Shown here in pieces: positions 54,512-63,072 of a stretch of 64,000 bases of DNA. The position numbers were made by a program, and so were the translations under genes. The stretch's first letter is position 1. Each line of letters opens with the position of its first letter. The notes below the pieces were generated by a model. The model ran no database searches. It worked only from the letters and a program-made list of their open reading frames with translations, and was not told the DNA's origin. Source of the DNA: JAEMQF01 sp963850525 (GTDB lineage Bacteria; Pseudomonadota; Gammaproteobacteria; Burkholderiales; Burkholderiaceae_C); the NCBI GenBank assembly GCA_963850525.1, contig CAWKLQ010000004.1, positions 868,001 to 932,000 on the forward strand, read 5' to 3'.

Positions 54512-56197
54512 TCAGATCCTGAGCTGCGTCGGCGCAGGCGCGGTGCTTGTCAAGGCCCAGCAGCCTTTATCTGCAAAAGCCATCGCGTCGTCGCGCAGCT
54601 TGAACAGGTGCGCGCTCAGCGAGCGCGCCGCCATCGCATGCAGACGCTCCGGCACGTCGTCGTAGACGCGCGCCAGCAATATCTCGAGCGGCGCAGCGCC
54701 CAACTCGCGCATCACGCCGATCAGCTTCGCCTCGCGCCTGCCGCGGTGCGCAACGATCGCCTTGATCGCCTCGTGCGGCTGCGCCATCAGAAAACCGTGG
54801 CCCGGGGCCAGCCACTCCAACGGTACGCCGAGCAACGCGTCGAGCGATTCGAGATAGGCGCGCATGTCGCCGTCAGGCGGGTTGATGACGACGGTCGACG
54901 ACTGCATGATGTGATCGCCAGTGAACAGGAGTTGCTCCTGCTCGAGCAGGTAACACAAGTGGTTTGACGCGTGGCCCGGCGTGTGGATCACGCGCAGCGT
55001 CGTGTCTTGCGTGAGTTCGAAGGATTCACCTCCGGACAGCGCCACATCGGGGATGAAGGTCGGATCCTGCCATTCGGGAAACGCCGCAACCCGGCCGAAC
55101 GACTTTGCACCGCAGCGCGCCTGCAAGGCGCGCGCTGCGGGGGAGTGGTCCTTGTGCGTGTGCGTCACGAAGATCGACGTGATCGGCCCGGGCGCGGCCG
55201 CCAGAATCGCTTCAAGGTGATCGTCGAGCAGGGGGCCGGGGTCGATCGCTGCCCACTCGTTGCGCGCGCCGCCGCCCACCAGATAGGTGTTCGTTCCCGG
55301 CCCCGTCATCATGCTGCCGTTGTTTGCGGTGATGCGAATGATTCGCGGCGACAGACGCACCGCTTGGCCGGGAACCAGGTCGTAGGAGCAGGTGCCGTGA
55401 CCGGCGGGGTCGAGCCGGCCGATTTCGGCCCACGCGTGTTCGCTGGGCAACACCGGCCGCACGCCTTGCGCGCCGCTCGCCACGCGCGGCATGACGAGGG
55501 CGACGCTGCGCGGCGCGCTCGCCCACTCGAGCAAGGCGGGCACGCTGGCGTGCTGCGCGAGCAGCTCGAGCGTCTTCAGCGTCGGCGTCATCAGCTTCAG
55601 CGTTGCGCCACGCGCGAGTGCTTCGGCCGGGCGCAACCAGAGTTGCTCGAGCATCTCGGTGCCGTCGTGCGCGCCTTCTTGCGAAGTCGGCGCCGCGGCG
55701 ACGAAAAAGCGCGTGTCGAAACGCTTCGCGCGGCCCGGAGGTGTCAACCAGTGGCTGAGGTAGACGAGCTTGTCGACCGCCAGTTGCAGCCCGGCTTCGC
55801 GGCAGAACTCGACCATCGAGCGCTCGCCGCGGTGCAGCGGCCCACGCCACTGCGCCCAGCGCTCGCCGGCGGCGCCTGCCAGATCGACCAGCGTTCCTGC
55901 GCGATCGACGGCGAACAGCAGACCAGCTTCTTCGAAACACTCGCGCACCGCGGCGACGTAGTAGTCCAAGCCATCTTGCGCGACGCCGAGGCGGCGGCTC
56001 GCCGCAGCGTCGTCCAGGCCGATGCAACACGCGTGCGCGTCGCGATCCGCCGCGTCGACGATGCCGCCCGGAAAGACCCACGCGCCGCTGTTGTGGTCAC
56101 CGCGTTCGGCGCGCCGCGACAGCAGGACTTCGATGCCGGCGGCGCTGTCGCGAACCACGACGATCGTCGCCGCAGCGCGCGGCGGCCGTTCAGACAT
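54512..56197 (-). CDS. NUDIX hydrolase and MBL-fold hydrolase fusion
   Basis: This 561-residue protein has an N-terminal NUDIX domain (about 1-215) with GGIVDAADRDA and the Nudix box end RECFEEAG (Glu86, Glu89, Glu90), separated by an inserted loop as in NUDT19-like proteins. A C-terminal metallo-beta-lactamase domain (about 285-561) carries His346-x-His348-x-Asp350-His351 (THTHKDH), HTPGHASNH, FTGDHIM and APGHGFLMAQP, followed by the winged tail of LACTB2-like hydrolases. The fusion could cleave a CoA or nucleotide derivative in two steps. It diverges from nothing; the MetE-like gene lies upstream on the same strand with hairpin DNA between. Confidence 0.88.
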   Translation of the reverse strand: MSERPPRAAATIVVVRDSAAGIEVLLSRRAERGDHNSGAWVFPGGIVDAADRDAHACCIGLDDAAASRRLGVAQDGLDYYVAAVRECFEEAGLLFAVDRAGTLVDLAGAAGERWAQWRGPLHRGERSMVEFCREAGLQLAVDKLVYLSHWLTPPGRAKRFDTRFFVAAAPTSQEGAHDGTEMLEQLWLRPAEALARGATLKLMTPTLKTLELLAQHASVPALLEWASAPRSVALVMPRVASGAQGVRPVLPSEHAWAEIGRLDPAGHGTCSYDLVPGQAVRLSPRIIRITANNGSMMTGPGTNTYLVGGGARNEWAAIDPGPLLDDHLEAILAAAPGPITSIFVTHTHKDHSPAARALQARCGAKSFGRVAAFPEWQDPTFIPDVALSGGESFELTQDTTLRVIHTPGHASNHLCYLLEQEQLLFTGDHIMQSSTVVINPPDGDMRAYLESLDALLGVPLEWLAPGHGFLMAQPHEAIKAIVAHRGRREAKLIGVMRELGAAPLEILLARVYDDVPERLHAMAARSLSAHLFKLRDDAMAFADKGCWALTSTAPAPTQLRI

Positions 56198-56205
56198 GGA
56201 GCCCC

Positions 56206-56229
56206 CCGGTCAACGGGTACGTTGACCGG
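56206..56229. repeat. Perfect 10-bp inverted repeat (hairpin) upstream of the NUDIX-MBL gene
   Basis: CCGGTCAACG and CGTTGACCGG flank a GGTA loop, giving a perfect 10-bp stem 9 bp upstream of the NUDIX-MBL start codon, where it could block the ribosome-binding site in the transcript. Just beyond, CCCCAAGG (56231-56238) and CCTTGGGG (56262-56269) form a second stem, and GGGCCCCTTCGTG occurs twice (56247-56259 and 56293-56305). No T-run follows, so it does not look like a standard terminator. It may act as a regulatory leader or a repeat relic. Confidence 0.6.
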
Positions 56230-56356
56230 CCCCCAAGGCCCGGAACGGGCCCCTTCGTGGCCCTTGGGGCGCGGGCCGGCAGGGCCCAGAAGGGGCCCCT
56301 TCGTGACCCCTGGCGGCCCGGCGCTCGGCCCGCAATGCGCGCCGATCCGACGGCGA

Positions 56357-57454
56357 TCATTCTGCCCACACCTCACGCGCGACTTCGATCACACGTTCGA
56401 GCTTGCGCCACTGATCGTCGTGCGACAAGGCGTTGCCGTGGTGCGTGCTCGAAAAACCGCACTGCGGCGACAGGCACAGGTCTTCCAGAGGAACAAATTT
56501 CGCGGCCTCGACGATGCGGCGGTGCAGGTCTTGCTTGCTCTCCAGCTCGCCGAGTTTGGTCGTCACTAGGCCGAGCACGACACGTTTGCCGCGTGGCAAG
56601 GCCTTGAGCGGCTCAAAGCCGCCGGCGCGCAGGCTGTCGAACTCCATGAAGTAGCCGTCGACGTTGGTCGAGAACATCGCTTCGACGACCGGGTCGTAAC
56701 CGCCTTCGGCGACCCACGCGCTCTTGAAATTACCGCGGCAGGTGTGGATCGTGACCGCGAGGTCGGCCGGCTTGCCCACTAGTGCGGCGTTGATCGCGTC
56801 GGCATAGGTGCGCGGCAGCAGCGTCGGGTCGTCGCCGTTGGCGCGGCTCGTCGCCTGGATGCGCGGGTCGCACAGGTAGGCGAAGCTCACGTCGTCGAGT
56901 TGCAGGTAGCGGCAACCGGCGTCGTAGAGATGAGCAATCGCGACGCGGTAGGCCGCGCCCACGTCGGCCCAGAACTGCGCCATGTCGGGATACACCTGCT
57001 GCGAAATCCCGGCGCGCCCGGCGCGCAAGTGCAGCATCGCCGGCGAGGGAATCGTCATCTTGGGCGTCGCCCGCGTCAACGATTTGAGGAAGGCAAAGTG
57101 CTGCGCCATGATCGGCCGGCTGCACGCGACACGCCCGGTCACGATGGGCATGGGCGGCTGCTCGCTCTGGCCTTCGATCTTGAACTTCGGCCCGGGATTG
57201 GCCTTGAGCGTCACGCCGTCGAGTTGCGCCATGAAGTCGAGGTGCCACCAGTCGCGCCGGAACTCGCCGTCGGTGATGCTTTGCAGGCCGAGATCCTGTT
57301 GGCGCGTGACCGCGTCGCGAATCGCTTGGTCTTCGGCCTGGGCGAGGCGCGCCGCGTCGAGTTCGCCGGCCTTGAACGCGGCGCGCGCCGCGCTCAACGC
57401 TGCGGGGCGCAGCAGGCTGCCGACGTGATCGGCACGGTAGGGGACAGCGGACAT
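56357..57454 (-). CDS. Cobalamin-independent methionine synthase (MetE C-terminal-like) family protein
   Basis: This 365-residue protein matches the single-domain MetE-like family: RADHVGSLLRPAAL, ITDGEFRRDWWHLDF, CRYLQLDDVSFAYL, VTIHTCRGNFKSAW with the zinc His and Cys, EFDSLRAGGFEPL, and PLEDLCLSPQCGFSSTHHGN with the second zinc Cys. Members transfer methyl groups to thiols or act on vinyl and sulfur compounds; the true substrate is unknown, and it is too short to be full MetE. ATG 57454 (MSAVPYRADH) was preferred to the longer frame. It is the gene upstream of the hairpin region and NUDIX-MBL. Confidence 0.87.
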   Translation of the reverse strand: MSAVPYRADHVGSLLRPAALSAARAAFKAGELDAARLAQAEDQAIRDAVTRQQDLGLQSITDGEFRRDWWHLDFMAQLDGVTLKANPGPKFKIEGQSEQPPMPIVTGRVACSRPIMAQHFAFLKSLTRATPKMTIPSPAMLHLRAGRAGISQQVYPDMAQFWADVGAAYRVAIAHLYDAGCRYLQLDDVSFAYLCDPRIQATSRANGDDPTLLPRTYADAINAALVGKPADLAVTIHTCRGNFKSAWVAEGGYDPVVEAMFSTNVDGYFMEFDSLRAGGFEPLKALPRGKRVVLGLVTTKLGELESKQDLHRRIVEAAKFVPLEDLCLSPQCGFSSTHHGNALSHDDQWRKLERVIEVAREVWAE

Positions 57455-57536
57455 GGTCTTCTCGGAGGCGACGGAGCCGGCAATCATAGTTCGGCGTCGC
57501 TGCGGCTGCGGCCCACGCGCCGCGCCGCAGCGCGCG

Positions 57537-58499
57537 TCAAGACAGGATGGCGCGCCGCAGCGCCGCGAGCGGTGCATCGTCACGCAACCCGGTGTCAGCC
57601 ACGCCGAGCTCGCGCCACAGCGCCATCAGGTCGGTCGGCACGGCGTGGTCTTTCATCTGCTCGTACAAATCGGTCAGGGTGGTCTGTTCGACGGCAGCGT
57701 CGGCGACGCGCAGAACTTGGCGCAAGGGCCAGGCGACGCGGTAGTCGCCGCCCGCGTCGAGCACGCCTTGCAGCGCCTGCTGCAAGCCGCGGCCGGGAAC
57801 GCCGTGCCGGCGAATGCCGATGTCGGCTAGCAGCGCGAACAGCGCTCCGCCCCAGTAGGTGCGGCCCCAGGTGGGGGTGTGGTCCAGGCCATGGTCGCCG
57901 GCTTGCGGCAACCCCTGGGGCATGTGGCGCCGCCAAGCCTGCCACACGGTGGCGGCGCTGACCCACCCTGCGTGGCCGCGCGAGAGCGCCTCCACGTAAG
58001 TCGCCAATCCCTCGTGCAGCCATTGCTGCGAGCGGGGCACGCGCGGAATCGCCAAGTGCACCATTTCGTGAACGAGCATGCCTTCGTCATGGAAGTGCGC
58101 GGGAGTCGACTCGCGCCCGAGGCGAATTCGAATGAGTGGCGATGGTTCGGCAAACGCCACGCCGCTTTGCACCCCGTGGCCCGCGACCGGCACGATCAAG
58201 ACCTCGACCTGGGGCACCGGAAAGTGACCGAAATACGCGGCCACCGCCGTGGCGCTGCGCTCGATCCAGGCGACGGTGCTCTCGCGCAGCGGCGCGGCCA
58301 GGCCGGGGGCGAACTGCACCTCGATCGATGCGCCCGACACCTCGACGATGCGGATGAGCGGCGGCGTTTCGGCTGCGCGGGCGAGGCTCGCGAGTCCGGC
58401 CCAAGGAGCGCAGGACAGCGCCACGACGGCCGACCGGCGTGAAAGCCGGGCGAATCCGCCAGCGGTGGGTGAGCGGCAAGCCGCGCGGGAATCGATCAT
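57537..58499 (-). CDS. Putative secreted zinc metallopeptidase (gluzincin-like HEXXH protein)
   Basis: This 320-residue protein has an N-terminal twin-arginine-like signal (SRRSAVVALSCAPWAGLASLARA, ending near residue 43) and a zinc peptidase motif His144-Glu-Met-Val-His148, followed 15 residues later by HEGLATYVE, whose glutamate is the third ligand in gluzincins. The rest is a mixed alpha/beta domain without a known family name. It probably acts in the periplasm. ATG 58499 is the chosen start; the frame is open upstream. It precedes the MetE-like gene by 82 bp and faces away from the PLD-family gene. The substrate is unknown. Confidence 0.78.
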   Translation of the reverse strand: MIDSRAACRSPTAGGFARLSRRSAVVALSCAPWAGLASLARAAETPPLIRIVEVSGASIEVQFAPGLAAPLRESTVAWIERSATAVAAYFGHFPVPQVEVLIVPVAGHGVQSGVAFAEPSPLIRIRLGRESTPAHFHDEGMLVHEMVHLAIPRVPRSQQWLHEGLATYVEALSRGHAGWVSAATVWQAWRRHMPQGLPQAGDHGLDHTPTWGRTYWGGALFALLADIGIRRHGVPGRGLQQALQGVLDAGGDYRVAWPLRQVLRVADAAVEQTTLTDLYEQMKDHAVPTDLMALWRELGVADTGLRDDAPLAALRRAILS

Positions 58500-58665
58500 C
58501 GTGGACGTGGGGGCTCCAGGATTGTCGTTGCGGCGGCGTCGAGCCTGACACAATCGCAGCCAGGTTCGGCAAGGCCGTAAGTTTGGCGGCCTGGACACGA
58601 CTCAGAGGATGGCAATGGTTCACTCATGGGCTTGTGAGGTCCTGGGGTTCGGGATCGAGGCATTG

Positions 58666-60252
58666 ATGTTGCGCGCGCGGCGCGCCTGGCGTTGTGGCGT
58701 GGGCGCGGCCGCAGCGATCGCGCTGTCGGGTTGTGCGGGCTTGCCCGTCATCGACCGCGAACCCATCACGAGCGCGGCGATTCCCTTGTCCGACCAGACG
58801 ACGCTCGGGCGCATCGCGGGTGCGTACCGGCCGGCCGAAGACCACTCGGGCTTCCGTCTCATGCCCCTGGGCACGTTCTCGCTCGATTCGCGCGTGCAGC
58901 TCGCGCGCCGCGCCGAGGTGTCGCTGGACGTCCAGTACTACCACTTCGAACTGGACGAAACCGGCCGCTGGCTGCTGCGCGCGCTGCGCGACGCGGCGAA
59001 TCGCGGCGTGCGCGTGCGCGTGTTGATCGACGATTTCTATACCGGCGGCCAGGACGAGATGTTTCTCGCGTTTGCCGCGCACAAAAACGTCGAGGTGCGA
59101 ATCTTCAACCCGTTTTGCTGCTGGCGCGAGCGTGGCCAGCTCGAACGCTTCATCGGCTCGATCGGCGAGTGGGGGCGCGTCAATCACCGCATGCACAACA
59201 AGCTGTTCATCGCCGACGGCGCGATGGCGGTGATCGGCGGGCGCAACGTCGCCAATGAGTATTTCCTGCGCAGCAGCGCCGAAAACTTCATCGACGTCGA
59301 CGCCTTCACGGTCGGCTTCGTGCTGCCGCCGCTGCAAGAGCTGTTCGACCGCTACTGGAACAGCGACCCGGTCTACCCCATCCATGCGGTGACGCGCAGC
59401 CAGAAGAGCGACGCCGAACTGCGCGCCTTGTTCGAAGACCGGACCGGCGCGGAAAAGACGCCGCCGCCGGCGCCGCTGCCGCGCAACGACATCCTCGGCT
59501 ACGGGCCGATCTCCGAAGAGCTGGACGGCGGGCGCCTCGGGCTGCACTGGGGCTACGCGTATGTGTTCGCCGACCATCCCGACAAGCCTTTCGACGGCGA
59601 GGCCGGCGGCGAGCTGCTGGAGACCAGCGTCACCTACAACGCCTTCGAAGCCTTGCGCAAGACGACGCAGGAACTCGTCTTGTCCAGCCCCTACCTGGTG
59701 CCGGGCAAGGTGGGCATGGAGCTGTTCAAGGAGCTGCGCGACAAGGGCGCGAAGATCACCTTGATGACGAATTCGCTTGGCTCGACCGACGAGCCTATCG
59801 TGCACGCCGGGTACAGCCAGTACCGCGAGCCGATGCTGGAGTTGGGAATCGACCTGTACGAAATCAGCTCGTCGCGCGTCAAGCGCAACCGCCGCATGAA
59901 CCTGTTCGGCGCGTCGCTCGGCAGGCTTCACGCGAAGACCGCGGTGATCGACCGCAAGCTCCTGTTCGTCGGGTCGATGAATCTGGACCCGCGCTCGGCG
60001 ACGATCAACACCGAACTGGGTGCCGTGATCGAAAGCCCCGAACTCGCACGCGAACTGCAGCGCGTGATCGACATCGACCGCCTGCAAAGCGCCTACCGGG
60101 TGCGCCTCGCGGCGACGGGCGATCGGTGCGAATGGCTCAGCATCGAAGAAGACAACAGCCTGATGGTGCTGACCGAGGAGCCCGACTCGTCGGTCTGGCA
60201 GCGGGTCAAGCTGTGGCTGCTGCGGCCGTTCGTTCCGGAGTCGCTGCTGTAG
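58666..60252 (+). CDS. Phospholipase D-family lipoprotein (cardiolipin synthase ClsC-like)
   Basis: This 528-residue protein has a lipoprotein signal (AIALSGC, lipidated Cys23) and two HKD motifs: His177 (HNKLFIADG...GGRN) and His422 (HAKTAVIDRKLLFVGSMNLD), the PLD catalytic pair. The pattern and length resemble ClsC/YmdC-type enzymes that make cardiolipin or hydrolyse phosphodiesters. ATG 58666 with GAGG in front gives the proper lipobox; the frame is open upstream to 58609. It converges with the GspE-like gene. A partner of the YmdB type is not seen. Confidence 0.9.
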   Translation: MLRARRAWRCGVGAAAAIALSGCAGLPVIDREPITSAAIPLSDQTTLGRIAGAYRPAEDHSGFRLMPLGTFSLDSRVQLARRAEVSLDVQYYHFELDETGRWLLRALRDAANRGVRVRVLIDDFYTGGQDEMFLAFAAHKNVEVRIFNPFCCWRERGQLERFIGSIGEWGRVNHRMHNKLFIADGAMAVIGGRNVANEYFLRSSAENFIDVDAFTVGFVLPPLQELFDRYWNSDPVYPIHAVTRSQKSDAELRALFEDRTGAEKTPPPAPLPRNDILGYGPISEELDGGRLGLHWGYAYVFADHPDKPFDGEAGGELLETSVTYNAFEALRKTTQELVLSSPYLVPGKVGMELFKELRDKGAKITLMTNSLGSTDEPIVHAGYSQYREPMLELGIDLYEISSSRVKRNRRMNLFGASLGRLHAKTAVIDRKLLFVGSMNLDPRSATINTELGAVIESPELARELQRVIDIDRLQSAYRVRLAATGDRCEWLSIEEDNSLMVLTEEPDSSVWQRVKLWLLRPFVPESLL

Positions 60253-60276
60253 ACGGCCGGCCTGACCGGCGTGCGC

Positions 60277-62820
60277 CTAGACGTCGGCCGTGGCCTGAAC
60301 TTCCTTGAAGTCGGTGAGGCCGGCCAAGACCTTGTCGATGCCGTCCTGGTACAGCGTGCGCATGCCTTTTTGCATCGCCACTTTCTGCAGGGTCGACGGG
60401 CTGGCGTTGGTTTGCACGAGGTGACGCAGGTCGCGTGTGACCACCATCAACTCGTGCAAACCCAGGCGCCCGCGGTAGCCGCTCTTGTCGCACGCGGCGC
60501 ACCCCACGGCGTGGTAGTGCTGCAACCGGCCGTCTTTCGCGTGGCGTTTCGCCCAGTCGGCGAGCACGCTCGCCTTCGTCACGGGCGGGTCGTCGACGCC
60601 GAACGACTGCATGTACTCGATCAGCAGTTCCTCGATCTGGTCTTGGGTGGCCGGAACGCTCGTCACGCATTCGCTGCACAGGCGCCGCGCCAGGCGCTGC
60701 GCGAGCACGGCGAGCAGCGAATCGGCAAAGTTGAACGGGTCCACGCCCATGTCGATGAGCCGGGTCACGGTTTCGGGGGCGCTGTTCGTGTGCAGCGTCG
60801 ACAGCACGAGGTGGCCGGTGAGCGACGCCTCGACCGCCATCTGCGCGGTTTCGCCGTCGCGGATCTCACCCAACATGATCACGTCGGGATCGGCGCGCAG
60901 GAACGAGCGCAGCACCTTGGCAAAGGTCCAGTCGGCCTTGATGTTGACCTGCACCTGGCGCAACCCGGGTTGGGTGATTTCGATCGGGTCTTCGACGGTC
61001 CAGATCTTGCGCTCGGGAACGTTGATGTGGCTCAGCGCCGAGTGCAGCGTCGTCGTCTTGCCCGAGCCGGTGGGGCCAACGCACAGCACCAGGCCGTGCG
61101 GGCGTTCCACGGCACGACTCAGCTGCTTCAGGTTGTACTCCGACAGCCCCAGGTTGATCATCGGAATCGGCTTGGCGGAGGCGAGGATGCGCATCACCAC
61201 GTCTTCCAGCCCGCTGTTGGTGGGAATCGTCGCGACGCGCAGCTCGACCTTGTGCTGCGGCGAGTACTTGGCGAAGTTGATCTTGCCGTCCTGGCCCTTG
61301 CGCTGCTCGGAGGTGTCCAGGCCGCACATGACCTTGATGCGCGCGATCAAGGGCCGGCGATAGCCTGACGGCAGCTCCAGGTAGGTGCGCATCAGCCCGT
61401 CTTTGCGAAAGCGCAGGCGAATCTTTTCTTGGCCGGGGTAACTCTCGATGTGGATGTCCGACACGCCCTCCTTGTAGGCCTCGATGATCATGTTGTTGAT
61501 GAGGCGCACCAGCGAGTTGCTCGATTGCTCCACCGGCCCCGCGCCATCGGCGCGCGAGTGCGCCGCGCCTTCGCGCTCCAGCGTCGCGACGAGTTTGCCG
61601 GTGTCGTCGTCGGCGTCGTCGTCGACAAAACCTTCCACCACCTTGCTCGGAATGCGCCCGGTGTCGCCGCCGACTTTTTCGTACGCCGGGATCAGGACGT
61701 CGTCGATCGATTTGGAGTGCACCAGCACCGGAATCACCTTCATCTGCGCGACGAATTCGACTTCGTCGAGCGCAGCGCGGCGCCGCACCGGGTCGTCGAT
61801 CGCCACCACCAGGCGCCCGCCGCGCAACAACAAGGGCACGACTTGCAGGCGCGACGCGACGGCGAAGCTGAGCCGGGACAGGGCCGCGACTTCGAGCGGA
61901 AATTCGTCGACGTTGACGAGCGGGTAAGCCATCTTGCGCGCCAGCGCGACGCGCAAGTCCTCCGTCGTGACGACCCCCATGCGCACGAGCAGCTCGCCGA
62001 GCGGCACGTTGCGGTCGACCTGTTGCTGGGCGAGCGCTTCGTCGAGCTCCAGCTTCGTCACCAGCCCCAGCGACAGCAAGGCCTCGCCGATCTTCACCAG
62101 CGGCATCTTCGATTGTTTGTCGATCGCCTCGATGAGTTGCTGCGGGTTCACGACCTGGCGCACCAGCAGGATTTCGCCGACCTTGCGCTCCCGCAGTGCC
62201 TGTTGTTCGTCGGCCGCCTTCTGCACCTGCTGTTGCGTGGCGCGCTGTTGCTCGACGAGCACTTCGCCGATGCGCGCGCCGATCGTGATCGCCGAATAGG
62301 CGACCCGCGGAATGAAGGTGCGCGTGACGCTGCCGGCCTTCTCCGCGGCGGGAAAGAGGAACAGGCCGAAGTCTTTCTCGACGTGGCCGAGGGTTTCGCC
62401 GCGCAGCTCACCACCGCCGGCCAGCGCGATCCGAAACGGCGCCAGCTGCGGACCACCGAGCACGCCGGCGTGCGGGTCGCCCTGCGCCAGGCCGACCGGC
62501 GCGATCGGCGTGGTCAGCGTCAGGATCAGGAAGTCGCTGAAGCGCAACGGCATCGTCGTACGTGCCGGCGGGATTTGCACATACGCGACCGCCTGTTCGG
62601 GGACGAAAAAGGTCAGCCGGCCCGAACTGCGCACGCCGGTCAGGCCGACGATTTCGCAGCCCAGCGGGTCGGTCTGGTCCTGCCCCTCGGGGAAAGTGGC
62701 GTAAGGGGGGGTCGGCCAGCGAAAGCCCGCAGGGCTGGACTTCTCAGCTTGCGGCGGCAGTTCCAGCGTTGACGGGATCGTTGTGATGTCCCAGTCCGGC
62801 ACTGGTGGTCTATCTGCCAT
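60277..62820 (-). CDS. GspE/PilB/MshE-type secretion ATPase with several MshEN domains
   Basis: This 847-residue protein has an N-terminal unassigned domain (about 1-175), then repeated MshEN units between about 180 and 350, each with the (R/K)xGExL...GL/VVxxxxLxxAL pattern (RIGEVLVEQQ, KVGEILLVRQV, KIGEALLSLGLV, PLGELLVRMGVV). The ATPase follows with DIHIES, Walker A GPTGSGKTTT near residue 581, GEIRDGETAQMA, and zinc cysteines CSEC and CAAC. MshEN domains bind c-di-GMP, so the ATPase is probably controlled by that messenger. It powers a type II secretion or type IV pilus machine. No other pilus or Gsp gene lies in the window, so it is solitary here. Confidence 0.93.
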   Translation of the reverse strand: MADRPPVPDWDITTIPSTLELPPQAEKSSPAGFRWPTPPYATFPEGQDQTDPLGCEIVGLTGVRSSGRLTFFVPEQAVAYVQIPPARTTMPLRFSDFLILTLTTPIAPVGLAQGDPHAGVLGGPQLAPFRIALAGGGELRGETLGHVEKDFGLFLFPAAEKAGSVTRTFIPRVAYSAITIGARIGEVLVEQQRATQQQVQKAADEQQALRERKVGEILLVRQVVNPQQLIEAIDKQSKMPLVKIGEALLSLGLVTKLELDEALAQQQVDRNVPLGELLVRMGVVTTEDLRVALARKMAYPLVNVDEFPLEVAALSRLSFAVASRLQVVPLLLRGGRLVVAIDDPVRRRAALDEVEFVAQMKVIPVLVHSKSIDDVLIPAYEKVGGDTGRIPSKVVEGFVDDDADDDTGKLVATLEREGAAHSRADGAGPVEQSSNSLVRLINNMIIEAYKEGVSDIHIESYPGQEKIRLRFRKDGLMRTYLELPSGYRRPLIARIKVMCGLDTSEQRKGQDGKINFAKYSPQHKVELRVATIPTNSGLEDVVMRILASAKPIPMINLGLSEYNLKQLSRAVERPHGLVLCVGPTGSGKTTTLHSALSHINVPERKIWTVEDPIEITQPGLRQVQVNIKADWTFAKVLRSFLRADPDVIMLGEIRDGETAQMAVEASLTGHLVLSTLHTNSAPETVTRLIDMGVDPFNFADSLLAVLAQRLARRLCSECVTSVPATQDQIEELLIEYMQSFGVDDPPVTKASVLADWAKRHAKDGRLQHYHAVGCAACDKSGYRGRLGLHELMVVTRDLRHLVQTNASPSTLQKVAMQKGMRTLYQDGIDKVLAGLTDFKEVQATADV

Positions 62821-63072
62821 CGCTCTCCTCGCTGTCGTACCCACCGGCAAATACATGCCCGGCGAGCCTGGGCGGTGCCCCTTTCCGAGCCGAGGATGGT
62901 AGCGCAAGGCACTCCGGGCGCCCTCGGTGGGACCGCGTAGGCGCGGGCATAACGCGAGCGCTGCGCCAGATGCGTCACGAAATGCCCGCCGCCGCGGCCG
63001 AATTGCGCGGCGCGCCGCAGCCCAGCGGCCGGCGCGCGGCAGGCCCTTGGTGTGGCGAATCCCTGCGCCGGA

